From Candidatus Omnitrophota bacterium (GTDB taxonomy: Bacteria > Omnitrophota > Gorgyraeia > 2-02-FULL-51-18): a DNA stretch of 50,371 nt. The notes beneath the pieces are model-generated. The model saw only the letters and a program-made list of their open reading frames with translations. It ran no database searches and had not been told where the DNA came from. This document shows positions 1 through 13,200 of the stretch, one piece after another. The stretch is taken from assembly GCA_022072175.1 (NCBI GenBank), contig JAJVIE010000003.1:1541818-1592188 (forward strand), read 5' to 3'. The position numbers and the translations under genes are program-made. How positions within the stretch are numbered: the first letter of the stretch is position 1; the number at the start of each line of letters is the position of its first letter.

Positions 1-1290
1 CGGGCGTTGACGATACCGGCGGTGAGATTGGCCCTATCGTCGCGCAGGCGGGCCAGAGTGCTCACATACTTGCCGTCCTCAAGACCGCCGAAGGCGATGA
101 TGGCGCCCAGCACGCTGAAGTCCTGCTTGTCCTTATCCGTGCCGATCTCGTTGACGACGTTCCGGGCGTTGACGATACCGGCGGTGAGATTGGCCCTATC
201 GTCGCGCAGGCGGGCCAGAGTGCTCACATACTTGCTGTTCTCGAGCCCGCCGATAGCAAGGATGGCTCCGAGGATACTGAACTCCTGCTTTTCCTTATCC
301 GTGCCGATATCGTTGACGATGGTCCTGGCATGGCCTGCCCCGGCGAACAATGCGGCCCGATCGGCCGGGTTGCGCAGTCTTGAATCGAGATTGAGATAAC
401 GGTCATTGTCCATCGAACCGACCGCCAATAGAACAGAGAAGAGGGAAGTATTGCCCTTTTCTTTATCCGAACCGCTGCGCATAACCTCGTTGTACAAGGT
501 CGTCGTGTTGCTGGCGATGGACTGCCGCATATCCGCGTCACTGAGTTTGCTGAGCAGGTTGGCATAGTCTGTGCTCCGCAGAGATCCGATCGAGAGGATG
601 GCTTGAAGCAGTGTAGTCTTGTTGTCCCCGAGGGACTGGGCGACCTCGAGCGCGTAGCGCGATGAGCTCAACAGCTCGATGCGTCCGCTCCTACTGTCGA
701 GGAAGGTCGCCAGACGCAGGTAGGCGTCGTTCTTCAAAGTGCCGAGTTGCAAGATCATTTGTAAGAGCGGCGATCCTCCGCGAAGCCCGGTCATCTCAGC
801 GAGGGCCTTCGCTCGGTCGACGAACGCGGCTCTCGCGAACGGATCCGCGATCTTGGCGTCGAATGCACCCTTGTCTTCGGCTGACAGCGTTCCATAGCCC
901 AGCAGGAACTGCAGGCCATCCTCACGCGTGAGGCCGATCCTGAGCCCGACACCGAATGCCCGGCGGAAATCCGCCAAGAACGTCGCTCCCAACAGCCGGT
1001 CCTTGATCGTCCGGTAGTCGTCGTCCTTGAGCGCGCCGAGTCCGTTAACGACCAGGCCTAGCGCCGTCTCAGCGCCTCTCCAAGCACCCACGCTCACCAG
1101 CGCGGCTTTGGCTTTCTGGGCGACCTCTACGAAGTTCTCGTCCGCTAGACGTGCCTCGAGGCGGCCTCTCTCATCCCTGTTGACCAACAGGATGGCGGCG
1201 AACGCTTTTTCAGGATCGAACTTGGCACCAAGTGCGTTTCCTACAGCCAGGAGGTTGGCGAACATATTGTTGGCCAACCCTCCGAGCTTG
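1..1290 (-). repeat. Helical repeats of about 50-54 residues, sharpening towards the low edge
   Basis: Degenerate units near 1.25-0.6 kb (LQFLLGYGTLSAEDKGAFD, LLQMILQLGTLKNDAYLRLA, LLQAILSIGSLRSTDYANLL) become near-perfect 162-bp units at the edge: EFSILGAILAIGGLENSKYV, STLARLRDDRANLTAGIVNA and RNVVNEIGTDKDKQ. Bases 1-73 are identical to 163-235. Each unit looks like two or three helices, giving a solenoid. The array continues beyond the window, so the copy number is unknown. Confidence 0.85.
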
Positions 1291-4200
1291 AAGACCCACT
1301 TTCCTTGGGCGTCCCTCTCGAGGGACATCTCATCCCCATCGGCGCTCTCACCCTCAAGACGGAACGCCCGCTCGTTGTGAATGCGTCCCGCAGCGTCGAT
1401 AAAGCCGTTGTTCAGCCGGCGCAATTTGGCGATCTGCTCCGCACCGTTGCGGTCCTTGGCGTCCAGATAATCCGTCTCGACGCTCGTGACCTCACGGAGG
1501 TTACCTTCGTTGTCGGCGAACTGGAACTTGACGTTGACGGGCTTGAGATTGCCCTTGCCGTCCGATTTGAGTTCCAGACGTGTCAGTCGGTCGCGCTGCA
1601 GTTTGTTGTTAGCGCCGAACGTCTTCGCGGTCGCCTCGAACTGCATGCCCTCCTGCAGTCCGCCTCTTGCGGCGATGACCTGATCGAGCACGTCCGCCAC
1701 GTCACCCTCGATGACACCGACCGCCCCGCCGAGATCGATCTTGAGCTGATGCTCGGTCCGGCTCATTTCGAACTTGCCCTTCTTGTCACGTCCGAAACGC
1801 ACGTCCAGCACGTCGAACCCGCGATGTGTGTAGGACAGGTTGAATGTCCCCGTTCGCTGATCGAATGAGATATTGAGGTTCAACCTGCGGTCGTTTAGAG
1901 CTCGCATATTGCCGAAGTCCGCCTGTCCGAGAAGCCTGATGGACATATCGAGCAGGGTACCCTGCATTTTGTCCGCCATCTGAGCGGCCTCTTGCAGGGT
2001 CGCGGCTCCGTAGTAGTCCTTCAAGAATTGATTGTCCGCGCCCGGCCACATGTTGAGAATGTCGGTGTTCTTCTCCTGCGCGAGCTTCCACTTCTTCCCT
2101 TCCGTGACGAGCTTTTGTTCGAGATTCTTCGTATCGACCTTCTTCAGACCGTCATAGATCTTCTCGGCGCCGCTCAGGGCCGCGTCGGACTGGATATATC
2201 CGACCATCTTGTCGCCCATCTTGTAGCTCTGGTTGTACATAGTGCTGAAATGATTCTGAAGACCGACGATCCTGAGTGCCTCGGCGGCGCTGGGATCCGT
2301 CGGCTTGATAAGCGCGCCGATCTGATCGTTGCCCTTCTTCTTGGCGATAAGTCCGAGCGGATCGGCATATTTCTTGCGGATGTCGTGCGCGGCGGTCTTT
2401 CCATCGTTGGCGATCACCAAGGTCTGGTTATAGACCATGTTCGCCAGGTTGATCATGGCGTTTCGCTTGGTATTGATATCCATCACCTGTTGATAGAACT
2501 GTTGCCAGACCTTACCCCGCTCCTGCGCTAGCTCGAACAACGCCTCGGTGGTCTTCTGGGCGGACTGGTTGTACGCTTCGAAGAGCACCTGCTGGGCACG
2601 CATGTTGGAGTTATTGAACACTCCCGGCACGCTCAGGCCTCCAGCCATGCCGATCAGGGCCTGGAACTGCGCCATGTAGCTGTTGAGGAACGGCAGGCTC
2701 TCGGTATTGAAGGTCGAGACGCTCATGTTGATCAGCATCTGGATGCCTCCGGAGAGCGTCCAGCCCGGCGTCACATGTCGCATCAAACCTTCGTAGGACT
2801 TGAAGTACTGCTTGGCCTGGGCCTGCATCTGGACGATAAAACCACGTTTGGTATTGGCTTCGGCCCGGTCGAGCTTGTAGAGGGCCTTGTCGCGCGCCTT
2901 GACATACTCGTTGTACTGGATGTTCCACCAGGCATTGGCCCGCATGATACTGTCGTTCTTGGTCTGATTGGCGTTGTTCTTGACCTGTGAGTACGCCTTG
3001 TTGATGACGGTCTCCATCGTGGTCTTGTAGAACGTGTTGATCTTCTTGAACATCGCTGTATCACGCGTGATCTGGGCCTGGGCGATCCCCTCATCGCGGG
3101 TATAGATGGCCTGCTTGAACTTGTCGCCGCCGTCGATCTCCTGTGCGTTGGGTCCGTAAGCTTCGTGTATCGATTCCTTTTTGCCACCGATCTTGTAGGG
3201 ATCCCCAGTGACGGCGCTCTCTTCGTCCTTCGTCAGCTTGTCTTTGGAGAAGCCGTTCTTGAAGTACGGATCGTAGTAACGGCTCTTGGTGTCGGGCTTG
3301 TACTTACCGACATGGCTCCAGGAAGTCTCGATCAACTTGTAGAGGAAGTACTGGCGGGCGGAAGGCCTCTTGTTCTCGGCCGAGGAGCCGACGGCAGGCA
3401 CGATCCCGTAGTAGTCGGGTGAGCCTTCGTTCATCTTGGTCTCGGAGCTGAGCGTTGGCCAGCCCTGGTACTTCGCGATCGGCTTGTACATCTTGTCGAT
3501 GGCGATCTGCTTGTTCTTGGCGTGAAGAGCGGCATCGTACTTGTACTGGATCACGTACGTGCCTGTGGGGTTGGGTCCCTTGTAGGTCCCGATCTCCCAA
3601 TCGGCGGACGGATCCCAGATCGCGCCGCTGACGGCCTTGCCGTACCCGCCGCTCACACCCTTCCAGCTGGGGTCGATCTTGTACATGGGCGCCTTGAACG
3701 TTCCGCCGCTTCCGCCACCCGACAGCGAGACAAGGCGGCTCCCGTGCGCATGAGCCATCGACACGTACTGATCCGCATAGTTCCAGATCATCGCGGCGGC
3801 CCCCGAGGGACCTGAACCGGTGCCGTCGTTCCCGGTATAGAGACCCTCATAGGAGCGGATGATGCCCAGCCCGCTGACGCCGAGGGCCGCGATATGCCCA
3901 TAGAGCGGGTCGACCGAACCCGAGAAGATCCCTCCGTTCCCACCGCGGATATCCTTGTTCTGGAACACATCGGACAGCTTCTGATGAGCATCAGAGGTCA
4001 GCTTGAAATATTGGTCCGGAGAGAGCTTCTTCATGGCATCATCGAGGAATTTGGTGGAATCCTTGAAGTTGTCCTCTCTGATCTTCCAATTCTGCTTATT
4101 GTTCGCATCGTCCTTGCTATCCTTCAGGAACTGCTCACTGAAAAGAACCGCAAAATTCACATCCGGGAAGAACTTGACGAGCTCGTTAGCGACAGGATTG

Positions 4201-7200
4201 GTCGTCTTAGCCTCGCTGATCAGCTTGTCGGCGAAAGTCAGCATATCCAACTCTTGCTTGTACTCCTCATCGATGAAGTCCCGGACCCGGTCGATGGCCC
4301 TCGAGGCCCCGAACAGCTCCTTGGCGATGTTCTTGTCCGCCATGTTCACGGCGCGGCGGGCGGAGCGCTCCCACTCGGCGGAATCCTGCAGCGCCTGCGA
4401 GGCCGCATCCGTCAGCTCTTTGTATTTGGTCTTCATGTCATCGAACAGCGAGTTGACATCAGGGGCGCCGGAGGACAGCTTACTAAGGAACGTGCTGATC
4501 GGACTGGTCTCGACCTTGGTCGTAACGTCGTACGTCTTGGACTGGTACGCCCTCGGGTACTTGCCTCCGCTCCAGCCGCTGGAGGACGCCAGGTTGTTGG
4601 GTCCGGAGTCGCCCGTAACGATGATCTCGTTGTTGAGGGTCTCGCCGGCCGAGATGATGCCGTCGATCCAGTTCTGTACGGTGCCTCCGGGACCGAACAT
4701 GTTGTTCCACTTCTCTTTGATACCGCCGGAGCCGTCGATGATATCGATGGCCTTCTGACGAACCTCATCGATCTTAGCGACGGCCTCGTCGATCGCGGTC
4801 TTGAATCCGTCCCACATATCCTGCAGAGGTCCGGCATTCGCGTTGTCAGCGATCGCCTCGAGATTCTTCTTGGCGTTCTTGAGCTCGTTGACAACGTCCT
4901 TGCTGAACGTGCCCGGCAAGGGCTGTTTCTTGGCCGGATCGAAGATCTCGAGCTTCATCGTATCCTCGAGCAACTTGACCGCGTCGCGAACATCCTTCTG
5001 ACGATCGGTAATATCCTTACCGAGGCCTTTGCTGACGTCGGCCAGGTCTTCCAACTGCTTCTTCTTGGCCGCGAGGTCACTGTCGATCTGGTTCTTGATC
5101 GCGTCGATACCGGTACTGCTCCACTGCAGACTGCCGGTAACGTACCCTTTGAGGGCCTCAGCGGGAGCGGACCAGTCGCCGAGAGCCGAGGCCTTCATCT
5201 CGTAGCTCTTGAGGTACGTCGCGATGGCATTGGCCAGCGCGTCGTTATCCCAAGGCGCCTCCCAGTCGGTCGTATCGATCCGCCAGCGGTCTTTCCAGTT
5301 GGAGCTGATCTCGCCCAGGAAACCACCGGCGCTGCTCACGAAGTCAGAGACCGTATTCTTTGAAGCTGTGGGCAGTTCCTTGAGACTGCTGGCCATCGCA
5401 TCTACGTAAGCTCCGATCTTGCCCCGGACATCACCCCAGTGAGCGTTGATCTTACCCGCCTTGGCGCTGTCGGATGTCTTCATCAGGTTGACGAAGTCGG
5501 TCTTGAGATCGAGGATCGCTTTCCAGCGGCCGTTCTCGAAGGCGTCGCGCGCCTTTTTATAGAGGGTCAATGTACCGACGAACGCGTTATGGAAGCTGTT
5601 CGCGTAGGCGTCGTACATCATGGTCTGGTTGACAGGCACGTTGGTCTTCTTGTTGTTACCGTCCTTGTCGAGCACGATGTTAAGGACCTCGACGCGGTCG
5701 GTCATATAGGTCCCGCGCTGAGGCGTGAGGTTGTATCCGGTCATCGGGATCCACATGAACCCGTTGTTGGCGCTCCAGGTCTCTTGGATCTGCAGGTGGC
5801 GGTCCATGGCGAACGCCGCGGCAGGCTCAGCCCAGTTGCCGTCCGTATCCTTGATCATGTACCAGGTGTTCCAACCCCAGCCGGCGTCACGCGGGTTATC
5901 GGCCTGAGGAGCCACGTTCCGGAAGCGGATGATCTTGCGGAAGTACTGATCGCTGTCCTTGGCCGGAGGCTTGGGATGGTCGACGTCGGACAAGAGCTTG
6001 CCATAGGTGTCGTTGAGGCGGCCCGGGTTCACACCGTAGAACTTCTTGTTCGACCACTCGTGATAGTAGGTTCCCGTCTCCTCGTGCTTCTTGTACGCGT
6101 ACTGGGTCATCATCATCGTCGTGGATCCACCCAGGGACGTGGGATCGGCGATGGACCAGAACGCGTTGAAAGGCAATCCGTCGTAGGTCCGGGCCCATCC
6201 GTATCCGCCGGAGCCGAACATACCGCCACCCGACCCGCGGATGGCCAGGAGCTCCGCCGGGGACAGCGCGCGGCCCGTCTGAGGAGCGGCGGCCAACAGA
6301 GCCGTACCGTCCCAAAGCGCCGCGAAATAGCTCTGGCTGGTCTGCTGCAGAGCGCTGTTCTCGTAGAGCTCCACGGTGCCGTCCTCATGGATGTCGGTGA
6401 CGACAACATAGTGGTCCACACCGACATGCACCAGAACGTCCTCGCCCGACTGGACCAGGCGCTTGAGCTCGGGGAAATCGATCATGTACGAGTAGAGCGG
6501 TGTCAGCGTCGTGGCCTGGCCGATGTCGAGCACCGCCTTGAGCGAGGAGACGAGCTCGCCGTAGGGATCATCGCTGATCACCCCTAGCTGGATGTCGCGG
6601 ATGATGAGCTGTGCGCCGAGGGTCACGAGGCTCGGCAGCGCGCCGCTGATGCGGTTGGACAGGATGGCCAGAGCGCTGTAGGCCGATACGCCGAAGTGCG
6701 TCGACTGCTGACCGAGCCAGTTGAGGATGTTGTCCATCGCCTGCTGGGTCTTGCGCTGGGCCAGCACTTCGGCCTCCAGCCAGCCCTCGACCTGCTGGAT
6801 GATCGCGTCGCGGCTGGCGGGATCGACGGTCTGGATGCCGTACACCAGCGTGCCGGAGATCGCATCGCCGCTGTACTGACCGGCCTTGATGACGAAGCTG
6901 TACTCGGGGTGTTCGAGTACCCGTTCGGCCAGCTGGGTCAGCGTGATGTCCTCGGGCACGAACGGATTGGTCTCGTCCTTGAGGGGCACGCTCTCGTCCA
7001 GAACCACCCGGATACCGCCGATGGTGACGAACGCCTCCGTCTCCGAGAAGTAGTCGATGACCGGGACCTGCGGAGCGAAGGTCTGACGGACCGTGATCTC
7101 GCGCCCGATCCAGACCGCCCCCGATCTCTCGGCCTTCACATCCACGGTGATACCCTCTTGACGCTCCTTGATGTCGATCCGCTCGACATCGCCGTTAACG

Positions 7201-10200
7201 TCCAGAGTGAGCTTGAAGTGGCTCTCCTCGCCGATGGCGATCCGGGAATTGTGGTAGTAGTACAGGTCGCTCAGCGAGAGCACCGTACCCTCCATGTCGT
7301 ACACCAGGGCCGTCGTCAGCACGTCGTACTCTACGCCATCCACGGTCACCGCGGTGACGTTGTTACTGCCGTCCGCCACGATGCTCTCGACGAGATAGTC
7401 CGGGTTGTCGTACAGGAGGTCCGACAGGTCCTGGAGAGTGAGGATCTCGCCGTATTCGTCGCGGATCGTTGCGGAGGACATGTCGACGGTGTTGCCGCGC
7501 ACGACCATGTTCTGGGCGCCGAGGTCCATGTTCTGCACCCGGCCGCTGAAGCTGTCGTAGGACACGTCGATGAGCTCGATGCGGAGGGCCTGCCACGGGT
7601 TCTCGGGGTCTAGTGTGACGCGCGCGAAGGTCGGCAGGCTCTGAGAGGCGTTTTGAGCGTACTCGGCCTCCAACTGCTCCCAGGTGAGTTCCTCTCCGAC
7701 CGTGTTGGCGATCACGAGGTCCGGGGACAGCGACAGCTGGAGGCCGCCCATGGTCAGGGTGTCCGCCAGCTCGTCGATCGCCAGCGTGCCGTTCATATAC
7801 TGCTGCTCGCCCCAGGACTCGGACTCGTATTCGGTGGGGTTCATCAACAGATCGTCCAACACCGTAGCGCCGAATACCGCCCAGACGCCGTTGACTGCAC
7901 GCAGATCGAAGCGAGCCGAGGTCTCGGCGCCCTGGAGCGCGTGCAGGTCGATGAGGTCCTTGAGCCCCTGCAGGGTCAAGGAACGTCCCCAAGCATCGCG
8001 CAGGGACGCCATCATATCGACGTTGTAGACGGTCGAACCGACCGTGATCGTGTTGCCGACGACGTCCACCGCGCTCACCGTCTCGGTGATGAGCTGTCCG
8101 AGCTCCACGGGGTCGGTCATGATCTCGACCAGCTTGGCCAGGATGCTCCCGTCGAGCTGCACCTCACCGGCCACCCGGACAAAGGTCTTGATCTGGCGCG
8201 CTTCATAGTCCTGGATACGGGCTACGAACTGGGCATAGTCGATGGTCTGGTTGTTGCTCAGGCGGAACACCGTACCCGCGTCCGCCTTGAAATCCGTCAT
8301 CATCACGCGGAACTTGTTGTTGGGCACATCCAGGCTCTCCACGTCACCGGCCGCGTTGGAAGCAGCCGCGCCGAGATTGGCGATGACGGCGATGCGGGTG
8401 ACGCGGTTGGTGGCGCCGATCCTCTGGGTCTCGACGTCGATGTAGGTCATGGGATTGACGGTCGTGTACAACTTGAGCCAAGCCAGGCTCTTGGCTTGGC
8501 CTGAAGCATCGAGGATCACCGTGCCGCCGTTGATGTCCGCCGTGAATCCGTTGATCGTGATCTGGCCGTTGGTAGGCGTCTGGTTGTCCACGGTCAGGGA
8601 CATCTGAGAGGCCTGCACGGACCTGAAGTTGTTGCGAGGTACCTGCGGCCCGCGGTTGCCGATGGACAGCGCCTTCCATTCGCCCGAGACCGTATCGTAG
8701 CTTGCGGTGACCTCGATCTGGTCCTTGAGCGTGAGGTTCTGCAGGAACGTATGCCGGTTCGCGCTGCCGTCGGTGAACGTCGTCTGAGCGGTCACACGGA
8801 CCTTGCGGCCGTTGATCTCGAGCAAGCCATAGTTCGGGTGCTGGGTATCCACGCGCTCATAGATCACGCCGAGGCCCGCGAGCTCCTGATGGACCACCGT
8901 CGCCTTGGTGAGGAACTCCAGCGTGACCGTCTCGACACCGGCGAGTTTGGTGATCTCCCAGCCGTCGCCGGTCTGCGTGAACCTCAGGCCCTCGCTCTCC
9001 TTCATCCAGACGGCGACCGAGGCGGCGCTCAAGCGGTTGAACTCCGCGGCGAACTCAGCGAAGCTCAGCGTCTGACCGTCGTGCTTGAGGATCGCTCCAT
9101 CCGGTACCTTGATGACCTTGCCTCCGATGGTGATCCGGCGTGTGACATCGTTGACCGCGGTGGCCGGCCCGCCGAGCTCCTCCTCGATCGCGGAACTGCT
9201 CTTGAAATCCACACGACCGCCGACCCTCCACTCGTTGGCGCCTGCGCGGATGACCGAAGCACCGTCGATCCAGATGTCCCCGCCCACGGCCAGATAGGCG
9301 GCGACCTTGGCCGCCAGGCCCGCCAGATCGATGGCCATACCGTCGAGGGCCAACAGCGCGCCCTCCTCCACGCGGATGATATTGCCGGCGAAGTTGAGCG
9401 CGCGCGTACCGGGATCGATGGACACGAGCGACGCCGTGAACTCCTCCATCCGGTCGATCGTCGACAGCGTCGGCGCGCGGTCCGCCTGCCACGAGAACCC
9501 GGTCCAACCCGCTCGCACGTCATCCAGCCAGGTCTGCACGCCCGAGGCGATGCCGGCCTCGATCTTGTCCTTGAGGTCGTACACTGAGATACGGGCGTCA
9601 TCGAACTTCAGGTACTTGCCCTGGAACGTCACCGGCGTATCGTTGATCATCAGCGTCGTGACGGTCGGTTCGACGAAGGTCTCGTGGTAGAACGTGTTGT
9701 CGCGCAGACCCAGGCCGAAGTTCTCGTTGACGGTCCAGGTCTGACCCGAGATGGTCGGGTTGCGGCCCCAGCCGGAGTAGTCCACGGCCGCGTTATCGTA
9801 GAACGGCAGGTAGAACATGATCGTGCCTTCGCCGCCGTACGAGCCGATGGAGCACAGCTCGACTTGTTCGGCCGTGAACGCCTGCGCGAAGACCTCGATG
9901 TCGTCGATCGTGCCCACTTGCTGATAGCTGTTCTGATGGTTACCGAAGTAATTGAGGTTCTCCGTCACCTGCGCGTTGACCGAGCCGACGGCCGCCCCGT
10001 CGACGTAGAACGTCGTCCAGCCCGCGTCGGCCACGTACGCGATATAGTGCCATCCGGGCCCGAGCTCGGAGAGGTTGTAGTTGGTGTTGTATGCCTGTCC
10101 GCCTTTGTCGAGACCGAGCAGTCCGCTGCCGTTGAACCTCATGTGCGTGTCCGGGCCGCTGCCGTCGAACAGTGTGTGAGCCCCGCCGTTGCCGGTCGTC

Positions 10201-13200
10201 GTCGGCATCGGGAACTTGACCCAGGCGGCCACGGTGCGGGGGCCGTCCATCGTCAGCGGAGGATTGCCGGTGTAGCTGATGACACTGAAGTTGCCCGCCA
10301 ACGTCGCGGCCTCTCCGTAGTTCACGGGCCGGGTGACCTTGATCTCATCGACCCACGCGTTGGAGCTCGGATCGCCGGCCGTCGTCGCGGTACGGTCGAA
10401 CGTCCACTTCACGACACTACCGTACTCCGGCAGGTCGACCTCGACCTTGACCCAACCGCTGGCCCCGCTGGCCACCACGCCCATGTCGACGCCGTTGATC
10501 GAATACCGCATCTTGTCGGTCGCCGGGCCGTCGGTCCGCACCCAGAAGGACAGGCGGCCTCCGTGCGAATAATAGAAGGATTTCTGGAAGTAGCTCGTAC
10601 CGCCGGCGGCTGTCGCTCCGGCCTGGGCGGCGTAGCCACCGGGATCCATGGCGGTGGTGTTCTGATTGGTCCAGGTGTAGTCGGGGTCACCGACGACGTT
10701 ATCCTTCCAAGTGGTCGAGGCGGTGCCCGTGACGCTCACACCCTGGACGGTACCCGTCATACGATCCTGCACCGAGGATTGAGTCTGGATGACGATATCG
10801 CTGGCGAACTGCCAGGCGGCTCCGTCATAGCGCATGCTGTCGGTCGTGGCTGTGGTGAGCTTGTAGATGCGTGACGGGTTGGCCTCGTATATGGCCTTGA
10901 GCTCGCTCAGCGTCACGATCTCACCGTCGAGCGTGATCGTACGACCGCCGAGAAGCGCCGTGAATCCGGCGATGGTGATGGAGGTCGTACCCACCGCGCT
11001 GATGAATCCATTGAAGTTCTTCTGCACGGCGGCCCGGCCTTGCACCCTCGGCTGGGCCGTGAAGATCCACTGGGTGCCGTTCCACCTCATGGAACCGCCA
11101 TCGATCCACTGGATCTGGGCTCCGCTGTCGACGAGCGTTTTGAAATCCGCCAGCGACATCGGCAGGCTGTTGACGACGAGATTGTCGAAGACATCCATCG
11201 AGACGGTCACGCCGGAGACCGTGAGCGTGCGCGCGGCCAGGTCCACGGCGGTGACCTTACCGCCCAGACCGGTCGCCGCGGCGGGTCTGGACTTGAAAGC
11301 GAGCGTAGCCGCGTCGGTCGCGTATGCGTTGCGGACGGGATCCCAGCGCAGGTTGGCCGCATCGAGCCAGGTCAGACCCTGGCCCTGGGCGTTGGCCAGG
11401 TACGTGCGGACGAACGCATCGGTCGTGACGGTGTTGCCGTCGACGGTAATGGTCTTGCCGTTGAGATCGACCGGTAGGCCGGCGATCGTGACGATACCGC
11501 CGGTGACAGTCGAGAAACCCTGCGTGGTGCGCTGGGAGCTGGTGTGGGTGTTGGCGATGATGGACGGTCCGCCGTAGATCGTGCCGTGACGGTTATTGCC
11601 CGATGAATCATTGGCATTGCCAGCATCGAACGTATAGAGCGCCCTGAGATTGGGCTCCGCGGCCGTGAGCTTGCGTGTCGCGTAGTCGGCGATCTGCGCG
11701 CCGCTGAGCGTCGCTCCGAAGACGGCCGCCTCATCGATGGAACCCACCTGCTGATAGTTGTTGTAGTACGAGTTGCCCACTCCGTAGATCAGGTCCGTGA
11801 CCTGCGCCGCGACGGTGCCGACGGCGACGCCGTCCACGTAGAACGTCGTCTGGCCGCCGCCGGCCGAGTACGCGATGTGGTGCCAGCCCGGGGTGAGCGA
11901 GCTGGCATTGAAGGTCGTGTTGTATTCGGTCCAATTGTAGTTGAGGCCCAGCAATCCGGAACTGTTGAACCTCAAATGCTTGTTGGAATTGTTATTGTAG
12001 CCGTCGAACAGGGTCCGGTACCCTCCGCTTGTGCTCGGAACGGGGAAATGCACCCAGGCCATGGCGCTGGCCGCGGCACCGACGGGGATCGCGGGCGTAT
12101 AGACGTACTGATTGGCTCCCGAGAGATTCACGGCCTGCCCGTAGGTCACCGGCTGCTCGAGCGTGACATCATCGACCCAGGCGTTGGCGCTGTTCCCGCC
12201 CGCGGCGGTCGCGGTGCGATCATACACCCATTTCAGCGTATGGGTGCCGGCCGTAAGGGACTTGGTCACCTGCACCCAGCCGCTGTTGCCGGAGATATCG
12301 ACGTTCTGGTCCGTGCCGTCGATGTAGAACTTCATCTTGTCCGTAGCCAATTCGTTGACCCTCATCCAGAACGACACGGACCCGGCCGCGATGAGCGTGA
12401 CGGTCTTCTGGAAGAAGGAGGTCTGACCGGCGGCCGTCGGTCCGGCCTGGGCCGCGTAGCCGCCCGGATCCCTCGAGACCGTATTCTGATTGACCCAGGT
12501 GTACGCGGGGTCGACGACCACGTCCTTCCAGTCCGTCGTAGCCTGATGCTCGAAGGTCCCGCCGCCCAGGATGCCCGACACGCCGGTCGCTGTCGCCGCG
12601 ATGGTCTGGAAACTGACATTGGAGGTCAGCGTCCAACGGCCGTTCTCCCAACGCAGTGTGCCCGCGTTCATCCAGGTCACGATCTCTCCCGAACGTTCGG
12701 AGAGGATCGCCGCGAGTTCGGCCGGCGTCTTGGTCTGGCCGTCCAGGCTGATGGAGTACCCATTGAGATCGATCGGCAGACCGTTGACCGTCAAGAGGGT
12801 CGTGGACTTGCCGAAGGCCTCGTCGATGACCTTCGTCGTGACCGAGTGGCCCGGCGAATAACTGCCATAGTAGAGATATCCGTGCCGGCCATTGCCCGAG
12901 CTGTCCGTTACGTTGTTGGCATCGAAGCTGTACAAGGCCATCAGACCCGCCTCGTTCGTCGCCGGCTTCTTGGTCGTGAACTGCAGGATCTCGCCGGAAG
13001 AGAGGACGCGGTCGAAGATCGCCACCTCATCCATCGATCCGACGTTCTTGTAAGTACTGTAGTTCGTGCTGCCGATGGAGTTCAGGGCGGATGTGACTTG
13101 AGCCGCTACCGTGCCGACGGCATTACCGTCGACATAGAACGTCGTCGACCCCGCGTTGGAGGTAAAGGCGATGTGATGCCATCCGGACGACAGTGTGCTG

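Noticed and set aside
2630-2760. Transmembrane segment near GGIQMLINMSVSTF and LIGMAGGLSVPGVF
   Set aside because: The apolar runs are short and interrupted by polar residues, and flanking helices are amphipathic. Not enough to claim a membrane anchor.
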